Shown piece after piece: positions 14,974-23,066 of a DNA stretch of 36,845 bases. Positions within the stretch are counted from its first letter, which is position 1. Every line of letters begins with the position of its first letter. The stretch is taken from positions 1 to 36,845 of the forward strand of contig JAEVYX010000048.1 of assembly GCA_023392515.1 (NCBI GenBank). The letters are read 5' to 3'. This DNA comes from Bacillota bacterium. GTDB lineage: Bacteria; Bacillota; Clostridia; Christensenellales; Aristaeellaceae. Position numbers and translations under genes: made by a program. Under the pieces are notes generated by a model. It was given only the letters and a program-made list of their open reading frames with translations. It ran no database searches and was not told the DNA's origin.

Positions 14974-16158
14974 ATGAATTATCCTTACGCGAGGCGCGTG
15001 TCACTCTTGAAATCATCGGATATCAGGGAACTTTTGAAAGTAACGGAGAACCGTGATGTGATTTCCTTTGGGGGCGGGCTTCCTGCACCGGAATTGTTTC
15101 CGTTGGAGGAAATCAAGGCAATCAGCGCACTTGTTTTAGAAGAAGAAGGCTTTGAAGCTTTGCAGTATTCCACCACCGAAGGGTATGGGCCATTGCGCCA
15201 GTGGATTGCCGACAGAATGAACAAAACTCAGGGGACTGCCTTTGAAAAGGACGATATCCTGATTACCAATGGTTCGCAGCAGGCCCTTGATCTGACGGGA
15301 AAAGTCTTTCTCGACGAGGGGGATGTGGTGCTGTGCGAAAGCCCCACTTATCTTGCCGCTATCAGCGCCTTCAAGGCCTATTGTTGCGCTTTTGAGGAAA
15401 TCCCCACGGATGAAGAGGGGATGATTCCCGAAGCGCTGGATACTGCCCTTGCCAATACGCCCAAAGCGAAACTGATTTATGTCGTGCCGAACTTCCAAAA
15501 TCCTTCCGGCCGTACATGGAGCCTGCTTCGGCGCAAAATGCTGTATGAGATTGCGGCGAAATATCAAGTTGTCATCATTGAGGACAATCCCTATGGCGAA
15601 TTGCGGTTTGAAGGGGAGGATATTCTTTCCATAAAGTCTTTTGACGAAACTGGCTCGGTTTTGTGCCTAGGCACCTTTTCCAAAACCTTTTGCCCCGGAT
15701 ATAGGATTGGCTGGGTCGCCGGTGAACGGCAGGTTATAGAGAAATACGTTCAGGCCAAGCAAGGCGCCGACCTGCAATGCAACACCCTTTCCCAACGGGA
15801 AATCGCCCGCTACCTTGAAGTGTATGATATTGACAAACACATCGCCAAAATCAAAGAAACATACCGCCACCGCCGCAACCTTGCCATACGGACAATGGAG
15901 GAGTTTTTCCCGGCGGGTGTCCGCTTTACTAGGCCCCAGGGCGGTTTGTTTCTGTGGGTGGAATTGCCCGATCATGTAAACGCCAGGGATGTATTGGTTG
16001 AAAGCATGAAACAGGATGTGGTTTTTGTGCCGGGGGGTTCGTTTTTCCCCAACGGCGGAAATGAGAATACCATGCGGATTAATTTTTCCAATATGCCGGA
16101 TGACCGTCTAGTCTCCGGGCTTCGCATTTTGGGCAAAGTGCTTAGCGCTTCTATCTGA
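14974..16158 (+). CDS. PLP-dependent class I/II aminotransferase (2-aminoadipate/aromatic type)
   Basis: 394 aa, a complete fold-type I aminotransferase similar in layout to the LysN/ARO8 group (SFGGGLPAPELFP at the N-terminus). Schiff-base Lys237 lies in GTFSKTFCPGYRIGW, PLP ring residue Asp204 in EDNPYGEL, Asn176 in FQNPSGR, and the C-terminal carboxylate-binding Arg in NTMRINFS. The substrate could be 2-aminoadipate, a branched or an aromatic amino acid; this cannot be decided. AGGAGG overlaps the stop of the MocR gene, so the two are translated from one mRNA. A terminator follows at 16217. Confidence 0.92.
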   Translation: MNYPYARRVSLLKSSDIRELLKVTENRDVISFGGGLPAPELFPLEEIKAISALVLEEEGFEALQYSTTEGYGPLRQWIADRMNKTQGTAFEKDDILITNGSQQALDLTGKVFLDEGDVVLCESPTYLAAISAFKAYCCAFEEIPTDEEGMIPEALDTALANTPKAKLIYVVPNFQNPSGRTWSLLRRKMLYEIAAKYQVVIIEDNPYGELRFEGEDILSIKSFDETGSVLCLGTFSKTFCPGYRIGWVAGERQVIEKYVQAKQGADLQCNTLSQREIARYLEVYDIDKHIAKIKETYRHRRNLAIRTMEEFFPAGVRFTRPQGGLFLWVELPDHVNARDVLVESMKQDVVFVPGGSFFPNGGNENTMRINFSNMPDDRLVSGLRILGKVLSASI

Positions 16159-16216
16159 TCATGATTATTTTTGAAATGGAATATCTCTAAAGTTTGAAGT
16201 AGCAATGGATGCATTT

Positions 16217-16247
16217 GGGCGGCTGGCTGTTGTCGACCGCCCTTTTT
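16217..16247 (+). terminator. Terminator of the MocR-aminotransferase operon
   Basis: GGGCGG (16217-16222) and CCGCCC (16237-16242) followed by five T. Its position argues against a protein start at 16209. Confidence 0.75.
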
Positions 16248-16271
16248 CCTGTCCGGATGCGGCATGCCTGC

Positions 16272-16300
16272 TTGACAGTTGGGCAAGCTAACCGTATCGC
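16272..16300 (+). promoter_or_regulatory. Possible promoter of the tocopherol-cyclase-like gene
   Basis: TTGACA (16272-16277), 17-nt spacer, TATCGC (16295-16300). Good -35, weak -10. Confidence 0.4.
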
Positions 16301-16319
16301 TTTATTCCAGGAGGACTTC

Positions 16320-17183
16320 ATGGGCAGTTTCTTTGAAGGCTGGTATTTTCGGCAGCAGACATCTAAGGAAACCGTCGCCTTGATCCCTGCCTGTCATAAA
16401 AATCCGCAAGGCTATTCGTCTGCCTCCATACAAGTGATTACAAAGGATGCAGCCTGCTTCGCAAATTATGGCGAGAATGCATTCCAGTCAGATAAACGAA
16501 GGTTATTTGTGCAGGTTGGAAACAGCACATTTTCCACAGAGGGAATCAAGCTGGATATTGAAACCGATTCGGTCAAAGCAAGGGGAGAACTGAACTTTGG
16601 GGAGCTTACGCCCATTCGGTATGATATCATGGGTCCCTTCCAATTTACACCGCTATTGGAGTGCAGCCATAGCATATTCAGCATGACCCACAGCGTGAAT
16701 GGCAGACTCATCATAAACGAAAGGACTTATGATTTTGCCAATGCAAGAGGGTATATTGAAGGCGACCGGGGGAGTTCCTTCCCCAAACGGTATGCGTGGG
16801 CGCATTGCCAATGGGAGGATGAAACACCCTGCTCCCTCATGCTTTCTGTCGCAGATATACCATTTCTGGGAAAGCGCTTTACAGGCGTAATTGGCATCGT
16901 GTATTTGAATGGCCAGGAATACAGGCTTGCCACATACTTGGGTGCGAGAGTTGTGCATATCGGGGGCGGCAGTGTGACAGTTAAGCAAGGCAAATATGCG
17001 CTCACCGTAACGCGCATGAACCAACGAGCCATGCTGCTTCGGGCACCTGTCCGCGGCAGCATGATCCGGCTGATCCGTGAGCATCCCGCCTGCCGTTTGA
17101 AGGTCCGCTTTGAAAAAAACCATATCCCGCTATTCGACTTCGTTACGGATCAAGCGGGCTTTGAATACGAATATAATTTCTGA
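16320..17183 (+). CDS. Tocopherol cyclase-like family protein
   Basis: 287 aa, probably cytoplasmic, no signal peptide or membrane segment. It begins with FFEGWYFRQQT and has GYIEGDRGSSFPKRYAWAHCQW (about 142-163), both resembling the signature blocks of the tocopherol cyclase-like / lipocalin-type family (GWYFK, YxExxWGxxFPxxWxWxQ). Plant members cyclise quinols, but bacterial homologues in organisms without tocopherol have no known reaction, so I do not assign one. An upstream open frame (from 16209) crosses a terminator; AGGAGG at 16309-16314 marks ATG 16320. It converges with the response regulator gene, only 14 nt between stops. Confidence 0.8.
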   Translation: MGSFFEGWYFRQQTSKETVALIPACHKNPQGYSSASIQVITKDAACFANYGENAFQSDKRRLFVQVGNSTFSTEGIKLDIETDSVKARGELNFGELTPIRYDIMGPFQFTPLLECSHSIFSMTHSVNGRLIINERTYDFANARGYIEGDRGSSFPKRYAWAHCQWEDETPCSLMLSVADIPFLGKRFTGVIGIVYLNGQEYRLATYLGARVVHIGGGSVTVKQGKYALTVTRMNQRAMLLRAPVRGSMIRLIREHPACRLKVRFEKNHIPLFDFVTDQAGFEYEYNF

Positions 17184-17197
17184 GAAACTTTGGGCCC

Positions 17198-18727
17198 TTA
17201 AGCCTGCTCCTGATACTCCCGTGGCGGCAGACCATAGTATTTTTTAAAAACGCCGATGAAATGCTGTGATGACACAAACCCAACCTTCCGGGCAACATCG
17301 TACACTTTCACCGCGGGGTCGGTACGCAGGCACAGGGCGGCTTCCTCCATGCGCAGCCTGAGCAGGTATTTTGAATATGACACCCCAGCTTCCTTGTGAA
17401 AAAGAGCACTCAAATAAGCCGGGGTCACATGAAAGCGGTCCGCTACCATGGACAGGCTGAGGCCTTCCCGAAAATGTGCGCATAGATACTCCCGAACCTC
17501 CTCAATGAGAGGGGCTACCTTGGATTGGTTTACCCTCTGGTTTCCTGCGCCCAAGGTCAGGCATTCACCATAGATCCTTGCCACATCCTCCGAAGGGAGC
17601 GGGGAGGGGCCTACCCTTGAAAACAAGTGTATCAAGGCTTGTGCAGCCGGCTCTTTTGCCATTTTCATTTGATCAATCAGGAGGCAGCCCAGAGCAAGCG
17701 CATCCTGCTGACGGCTATCCTGAGGCAACAGTCTGGCAAAGCGGAGGGTCTTCTCGGTAAGTTCCGGGCCGCGTTCCTGATTTGCGGATTCGCATACCTG
17801 TTTGGTAAGGGATAGAATTTCAGTAAGCCGCATCCGCTGTGAGAAAAGCAGCTCCCCCGATACGGGAGCAGCGTTTCCGGCTCTGCATAGAATAAGTGCA
17901 TTCGCCGCGGCTTCGTATGCCTCAGGCAAAGCGGCTATCCCTTCATGCCTGCAGCTATATCCGCCTAGGATTGGTAGGCCGCAGACGTGGGAAAAGGCAC
18001 TTGTCAGCCGCGTAAAAGCTTGCTGACAAAGGATTTGGCTCAAAAATGGGTCAGCGGAAGGAAGCCATATAGCTGTATTCCCCGATTCATCCATCGAGGC
18101 CATGCCTTCAAAGTGGGAAAAAGCGGTTTCATAGAGCTTTCTTTGCAGACTATGCAAGGCCGCGGCACCTTCTTTTTGAATAGCCGGAACAGGGTCGGGA
18201 GCACACAGCAAAAGCCCGTGGCTGGCTGCACCCATCATATTGGGCAGGGAGCAAAACTTGGTGCAAGCGGCCTTAAAAGCGGCGTGGTCTTTTTGCAGCA
18301 TGGAAAGAAAAAGTGCCGGGAAGCCTGCATCCTCCCTGCCTTGAGCCAGCCGCCGGGCAATTTTTTGGGATACTCTTTCCAGTGTATCATGCAACTCCTG
18401 ATCGTTCAGCGGCTTTAGCAGATAATCGCATACGTTCAGCCGTACCGCGGTGCGGGCATATTGAAAAGCCTCATACCCGGAAACGATGACCACACAAGTT
18501 TGCGGAAAATTTCTTTCCACATATTGGGCAATCCCCAAACCGTCCATTCCCGGCATACGAATATCGGTGATTACCAAATCAAAAAAGCAGCGCTGCAGCA
18601 CTTCCATGGCCTCAATGCCGTCCTTTGCAATGGCTGATGCCTGCCAATCTGGATGGATTTGTGTCAAATGCTCTGCCAGGTATCCCCGCATGAGGGGTTC
18701 GTCTTCCACAATCAAAGCTTGATACAT
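17198..18727 (-). CDS. Response regulator, receiver + AraC DNA-binding domain (YesN-type)
   Basis: 509 aa. Residues 1-120 are a receiver domain with acidic pocket VEDEP, phospho-acceptor Asp55 in LVITDIRMPGMDG and Lys in YLLKPL. The C-terminal 100 residues are two AraC helix-turn-helix motifs (LSLSMVADRFHVTPAYLSALFHKEAG, VYDVARKVGFVSSQHFIGVFKKYYG). The long middle is the variable YesN linker. The start is ATG 18727 (MYQALIVEDEP), set by AAGGAGG eight bases before it. The stop of the histidine kinase gene lies five bases upstream, so the pair is one operon. Likely controls the divergent binding-protein operon at 20819. Confidence 0.93.
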   Translation of the reverse strand: MYQALIVEDEPLMRGYLAEHLTQIHPDWQASAIAKDGIEAMEVLQRCFFDLVITDIRMPGMDGLGIAQYVERNFPQTCVVIVSGYEAFQYARTAVRLNVCDYLLKPLNDQELHDTLERVSQKIARRLAQGREDAGFPALFLSMLQKDHAAFKAACTKFCSLPNMMGAASHGLLLCAPDPVPAIQKEGAAALHSLQRKLYETAFSHFEGMASMDESGNTAIWLPSADPFLSQILCQQAFTRLTSAFSHVCGLPILGGYSCRHEGIAALPEAYEAAANALILCRAGNAAPVSGELLFSQRMRLTEILSLTKQVCESANQERGPELTEKTLRFARLLPQDSRQQDALALGCLLIDQMKMAKEPAAQALIHLFSRVGPSPLPSEDVARIYGECLTLGAGNQRVNQSKVAPLIEEVREYLCAHFREGLSLSMVADRFHVTPAYLSALFHKEAGVSYSKYLLRLRMEEAALCLRTDPAVKVYDVARKVGFVSSQHFIGVFKKYYGLPPREYQEQA

Positions 18728-18731
18728 GACC

Positions 18732-20558
18732 TCACGCCTCCTTTTCATAAGCCAAGGGAAGCCGGAGCGTAACCTTTGTGCCCTGGCCGGGGGTGGATTG
18801 CAGGGATAGCCCGTAGGTCATTCCATATTTCAATTGAACCCTGCGGGATATGTTGATGAGCCCGACGCGCCGCTGGTCAACTTGGTGGGGTGAAGCGGTT
18901 AATGCATCATCGACAGGGTTTTGCTCCTCCTTTTGCAGGCTGTCCGTAAGTGCCTTGAGCTGCAGCGGGTTCATGCCCACGCCGTTGTCATCCACATGGA
19001 TGCATAATGCTTCTTGAGAACACGACGTATAAACCTGGATTTCGGCTTCGCCCCGCTTCGGTTCGCAGCCGTGAATGAGGGCATTTTCAACCAAAGGCTG
19101 AACAGTCATGGCGGGGAGTTCATAATTTTCCAATTCCGAAGGCAGCGAGACCGAGTAGGACAGGGTGTCATACCGCATTTTTTGCAGACTCAGGTAGCTG
19201 TCAACAATCTTGAATTCTGCCGCCAGGGTGGTATCCCTTCCTGTGTTCACCATGCCCCGCATTAGTGTGGAAAGCCGGTCTATGCTCTGACTGGATTCCT
19301 GGTTGCGGCTGCACTTGATAAGCAAATGAATCGTATTTAGGGCATTGAACAAAAAGTGCGGCTTGATCTGGCTGTACAGCGCGTTATACTGGGCTTCCTT
19401 CTGCAGGTATTTTGCCTCGTAAATCTGCCTGGTAAGCAATGTGTTTCGAGTCATAAAGTCGCTGATTTGGCTGGTCATTTCATTAAATGAGCGGGAGAGA
19501 TAGCTCAATTCGTCCGTGCCCGGAATAGGGGCTTTCACAGCAAAGTTGCCCTCCTGCACTTTTTGCATCAGGTGGATGATGCCAAATATGGGTTTGAGAA
19601 AGCTGCGAACAAAAAAGACAGAGATCAAAACGCCCAAGGCGGCGCATAACAGCGCCAGACAAACTGCTCTGTTTCTGGCTGTGGCGGCATCCTTTGTCAA
19701 TTCCTTTACGGAGTGAATGGCCACGATACGCCAATCGGTGGATGCAAGAGCCTTGGATTGCGTCAGGTACGTTTCTCCGCCAAGGGATACGGAGAAAGCA
19801 CCTTCATCCTTTCCTTGAAGGGCGGAAAAAACCTCTTCCCGGGGGATTTTCTCATCCAGCAGTGTATTTTCATATATTCGGTTATCCATGCTGTCAAGAA
19901 TGTATAAGGCGCTGCCCTTCAAAACATCCGCCCGGTCGCACACTTCCTTGATGCCGCTGTAGTTGGCATCCACCCGGATAACGCCCAAAACCCTTTGGGT
20001 GTTCTGCATGCTGCGAAGTGCCTGAACAATCGAGAAAACATACAATGGAGATGCGGTTCCCTGCTGCTCCATATGTACGGGGATAAAAACGGGCTCTATT
20101 GCGGCAATGGCTTCCTGATACCAGGCCTCCTCCTTAAAATCAGCAGGGATCAAAGCTCCGTAGCGGGTTTTGCTGCTTGTATATATGCCGTCGGTGAGGA
20201 TATGAGCCCGCAATATATCACTGCGGGGAATGGTCATGACCTCGCCCAGAAATTCCTCCACAGCCCGCTGTTTTTGCAATCTGTCCATGGCGGTTTGGGG
20301 AGAAGACTCTAGCTGCTGCATTATGCGTTTGCTATAATAGGGTGAAAGACAAAGCCTGAATAATTCTTCCAGGTAGGTGTCGGTATTCAGTGCAAGCTGA
20401 TCCAGCAACTGCATGGTTTGCCGGGCCGATTGCTCTTTCAGGTCACCTGCATAAGATATATAGGTAAGCGTTGTCACCAGTGTGACGGATACAAAAATTA
20501 AGAGGGATATCACAAACAACAGTTTCTTTTTTACGCTCCAGTGGGTGTAGAATTTCAT
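18732..20558 (-). CDS. Sensor histidine kinase, YesM-type
   Basis: 608 aa membrane kinase. Membrane segments near residues 11-34 and 297-317 flank an extracellular sensor of about 260 aa; then HAMP (318-370), His_kinase domain with phospho-acceptor His401 in QIKPHFLFNALN, and an ATPase domain (LVENALIHG, VDDNGVGM, GQGTKVTLRLP). This class usually senses a sugar, sometimes through the binding protein. The open frame starts at 20666, but the minus-strand promoter (20610-20638) and GGGGGGAG place the start at ATG 20558; a GTG two codons earlier is possible. Operon with the response regulator, divergent from the ABC operon. Confidence 0.93.
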   Translation of the reverse strand: MKFYTHWSVKKKLLFVISLLIFVSVTLVTTLTYISYAGDLKEQSARQTMQLLDQLALNTDTYLEELFRLCLSPYYSKRIMQQLESSPQTAMDRLQKQRAVEEFLGEVMTIPRSDILRAHILTDGIYTSSKTRYGALIPADFKEEAWYQEAIAAIEPVFIPVHMEQQGTASPLYVFSIVQALRSMQNTQRVLGVIRVDANYSGIKEVCDRADVLKGSALYILDSMDNRIYENTLLDEKIPREEVFSALQGKDEGAFSVSLGGETYLTQSKALASTDWRIVAIHSVKELTKDAATARNRAVCLALLCAALGVLISVFFVRSFLKPIFGIIHLMQKVQEGNFAVKAPIPGTDELSYLSRSFNEMTSQISDFMTRNTLLTRQIYEAKYLQKEAQYNALYSQIKPHFLFNALNTIHLLIKCSRNQESSQSIDRLSTLMRGMVNTGRDTTLAAEFKIVDSYLSLQKMRYDTLSYSVSLPSELENYELPAMTVQPLVENALIHGCEPKRGEAEIQVYTSCSQEALCIHVDDNGVGMNPLQLKALTDSLQKEEQNPVDDALTASPHQVDQRRVGLINISRRVQLKYGMTYGLSLQSTPGQGTKVTLRLPLAYEKEA

Positions 20559-20609
20559 TTTCACGACGCTCCCCCCTTTGATTGGAAGGCGGGCTTTTCC
20601 CCTTGGCTT

Positions 20610-20638
20610 ATTATAAGAAGCATAGGGCGGAATTGCAA
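20610..20638 (-). promoter_or_regulatory. Promoter of the kinase-regulator operon
   Basis: On the minus strand, TTGCAA (20638-20633), exactly 17 nt, TATAAT (20615-20610). The -10 lies in a palindrome CTTATAATAAG. Confidence 0.7.
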
Positions 20639-20677
20639 GATATCTATCCCAGCACTGTAAAACCACGCACCAAAATC

Positions 20678-20720
20678 AAAAATATACGCTATTTTTTATG
20701 AAAGGCGGAAGGTTTATAAT
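20678..20720 (+). promoter_or_regulatory. Promoter with probable activator site for the second ABC operon
   Basis: TATAAT at 20715-20720 has no -35 match, but the inverted repeat AAAAATA-TACGC-TATTTTT (20678-20696) lies over the -35 position. This suits an activator-dependent promoter, with the YesN-type regulator next door the obvious candidate. Confidence 0.5.
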
Positions 20721-20818
20721 AAAGTTAGCAAATGGGCCCGGATATTGCATTGCATACCATTGTCTGCCCCTTTGGCCAAGCGGCGGGCGCGCAACCAACA
20801 AAAAGGAGGACGCTTTGC

Positions 20819-22078
20819 ATGAAAAAGAGGATCGCTATCCTGCTCACCCTTGCCTGCCTTTTCACATTGGCCGCACCGGCCTTGGCAGAGGTGGACCTGA
20901 AATTCTTTACCGGGAAAATTGAAACCATTGACCTGCTAAACGAAATCATCGAGGAATTTAATAAAAGCGGTGCGGGCGTCACGGTGGAACAAGAATATCA
21001 AAGCGATGCCAGCAACATTATCAAAATCAAGTTTGCCTCCGGTGAAGTGCCGGATGTGATGACCACCTATGAACAGGAATTCGTGGATCAGGGCAAGTAC
21101 CTGGATTTAACCGGTGAGGCCCAGTGGTGGAACCGGCTGATCCCATCCATGAAGGAGAGTTGCACGGATCTTAAAACCGGCAAGCAGTACCGGGTCTGCA
21201 CGAATGTTACCATGGCGGGTTTTTTCTACAACAAGGAAATTTTTGCGGAGCTGGGCTTGAAACCGGCTTTGACCTGGGAAGAGCTTGTTTCAAACCTTAC
21301 CGTCATCAACGAAAAAATGCCGGATGTCACCCCTTGGTTCATCTTTGGCAAGGAAGCCTGGCATCTGGGCCATTTGATTGAATTCATTCCCCATGGCTAT
21401 CTCAAGCAGGCGTATGGCGCCATCGGAGCCAAGCAAGCGATGCTGAACAACGACAAGGAAAAGCTTGCCTTTGGCAATCCTGAAGGTGCCATGGCTATGT
21501 TCGCGAAAAACATGAAGGAACTTCAGGACAAAGGCCTGATCAACGCGGATGTATTGACCGCGACCGGCGATAACTGCACCCAGGCCTTCGTGACGGGCAA
21601 GGCAGCCATGTTCTCCAACGGCATGTGGGCACTCAGCGGCATTTTGGAAGCTAATCCTGATATGGCCGACAAGATCGGTTTTGCTCCTTATCCCGCCTAT
21701 ATGCCTGACAGCCAGCCTGTCGTGCTTTCCGCCGAGGATTCTGGCTACAGCATCTCCGCCACCACCGAACATGCGGAGGAAGCCAAGGCTTTCCTGAATT
21801 ACCTGTTTAGCGCGGATAACCAGAAGCGCTATAGCGAAACCCTCAAATCTCCCAGCGCTTTTACCGATGTGGATGCCTCCTGGGCTCCCGAAGCCTTTGC
21901 CGCAGAAGTGAAAAATGTGCTGCAAAGCGCTGTGAATATCGGCTTTACCAATGAAAAGCCCGCGGGCTTCTCCGGTGATGATGCGGGACGCCTTTTGCAG
22001 GATTTCCTGGCCGGTACCTATACCCCCGAAGAATTCGCCTTGGCCTATGAAAAAGCCTGGGATGAAGGCAGCAAATAA
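20819..22078 (+). CDS. ABC transporter extracellular sugar-binding protein (SBP family 1)
   Basis: 419-aa exported binding protein. Residues 1-23 are a signal peptide (MKKRIAILLTLACLF..APALA) with a good signal peptidase I site before EVDLKFF; a Cys at 13 in TLAC is early for a lipobox but cannot be excluded. The mature part has the family pattern (VPDVMTTYEQEFVDQGKYLDLT, GFFYNKEIFAELGL, AAMFSNGMWALSGI). The longest frame starts 29 codons earlier; AAGGAGG (20803-20809) sets ATG 20819. It is the first gene of an operon with two permeases and a GH66 enzyme, so an isomalto-oligosaccharide or related glucan is the likely ligand. Confidence 0.92.
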   Translation: MKKRIAILLTLACLFTLAAPALAEVDLKFFTGKIETIDLLNEIIEEFNKSGAGVTVEQEYQSDASNIIKIKFASGEVPDVMTTYEQEFVDQGKYLDLTGEAQWWNRLIPSMKESCTDLKTGKQYRVCTNVTMAGFFYNKEIFAELGLKPALTWEELVSNLTVINEKMPDVTPWFIFGKEAWHLGHLIEFIPHGYLKQAYGAIGAKQAMLNNDKEKLAFGNPEGAMAMFAKNMKELQDKGLINADVLTATGDNCTQAFVTGKAAMFSNGMWALSGILEANPDMADKIGFAPYPAYMPDSQPVVLSAEDSGYSISATTEHAEEAKAFLNYLFSADNQKRYSETLKSPSAFTDVDASWAPEAFAAEVKNVLQSAVNIGFTNEKPAGFSGDDAGRLLQDFLAGTYTPEEFALAYEKAWDEGSK

Positions 22079-22118
22079 GGCTCGTTCATAAAAACGTATT
22101 ACCTGCCAGTATGGGGCG

Positions 22119-22146
22119 AGGCCCGGCGGGGCTGTCCGCCGGGCCT
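22119..22146 (+). terminator. Intra-operon hairpin after the second binding protein
   Basis: Perfect 11-bp stem AGGCCCGGCGG (22119-22129) and CCGCCGGGCCT (22136-22146), followed by TGCTCTTTC rather than a pure T-run. It may partly terminate or protect the binding-protein mRNA end. Confidence 0.65.
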
Positions 22147-22194
22147 TGCTCTTTCTATTCATATGCCTGGCTGGGTGCTAAGGGGGGATACTTT

Positions 22195-23058
22195 TTGAAA
22201 CGAAAAAGGCAAAACATGGCCCAGTGGATGTCTTTGCCGGCATTGGTCCTGTTCGGTACCTTTTTTGTATACCCGCTCCTGATGGGGATTGGTATGAGCC
22301 TGACGGACTGGGATGGTATGGGAACGGCTCATTTTGTAGGGCTTCAAAACTTCTTTCAGTTCTTTCAGGATACCCGGGCCAAGGGCGACATCCGTACGAC
22401 GCTGATCTTTGCCATAGGGAGCGCGGTGCTTTTAAACCTGGCAGGCCTGGGGTATGCACTGCTCATGGAAAAGCCCATCCGCATGCGGGGAATCGTGCGG
22501 GTAGTCATTTATCTTCCAGCCATTATCAGCCCCTTGATTATGGGCTATATCTGGTATTTTCTGCTGCAGCCGGGCCGGGGATTTTTATACTATGCTGCCC
22601 AGCAATTCGGCTTGCCCTTTTTTCTGGGAAACTGGATGGGCAGTTATCCAATCACCATGGCGGTTTTGATTTTCGTCAATGTGTGGCAGTACTCCGGTAT
22701 GAGCATGATTATATATCTGGCCGGGCTGCAATCCATTCCGGCGGACTTGACGGAGGCGGCCGTCATTGATGGGGCCGGTCCTTGGCAAAAGTTCTTCAGG
22801 GTGACGCTGCCCATGCTGATGCCGGCCATCCGCATTAATGTGGTAACCAACATCATTGGTTCCCTTTCGGTATTTGATGTGATTATGTCCCTCACGGAAG
22901 GCGGGCCAGGATATGCAACGGAAAGCCTGAGCATTTATATCATGCGCATGTGCTATGGCAGCCGTACAGGATATTCTACCGCCGTAGCCATGATCTTGTT
23001 TGTGATTATCCTCGTACCGGTGCTTGCGGCCATGCGCCTGACCCGGGCCCGGGAATAG
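22195..23058 (+). CDS. CUT1 ABC sugar permease, MalF/UgpA-like subunit
   Basis: 287-aa membrane protein with about six helices (SLPALVLFGTFFVYPLLMGIG first) and EAA loop EAAVIDGAGPWQKFF followed by RVTLP. The open frame from 22111 runs through the hairpin at 22119-22146, so that start is unlikely. AAGGGGGGA (22180-22188) is spaced for TTG 22195, giving an N-terminus MKRKRQNMAQWM typical of the family; ATG 22216 is the alternative. The next permease starts eight bases after its stop. No ATPase gene is present. Confidence 0.92.
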   Translation: MKRKRQNMAQWMSLPALVLFGTFFVYPLLMGIGMSLTDWDGMGTAHFVGLQNFFQFFQDTRAKGDIRTTLIFAIGSAVLLNLAGLGYALLMEKPIRMRGIVRVVIYLPAIISPLIMGYIWYFLLQPGRGFLYYAAQQFGLPFFLGNWMGSYPITMAVLIFVNVWQYSGMSMIIYLAGLQSIPADLTEAAVIDGAGPWQKFFRVTLPMLMPAIRINVVTNIIGSLSVFDVIMSLTEGGPGYATESLSIYIMRMCYGSRTGYSTAVAMILFVIILVPVLAAMRLTRARE

Positions 23059-23066
23059 GAGGGCCT

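Noticed and set aside
16209..16319. N-terminal extension of the tocopherol-cyclase-like protein
   Set aside because: The extension contains a terminator and the gene's own promoter; ATG 16320 has AGGAGG.
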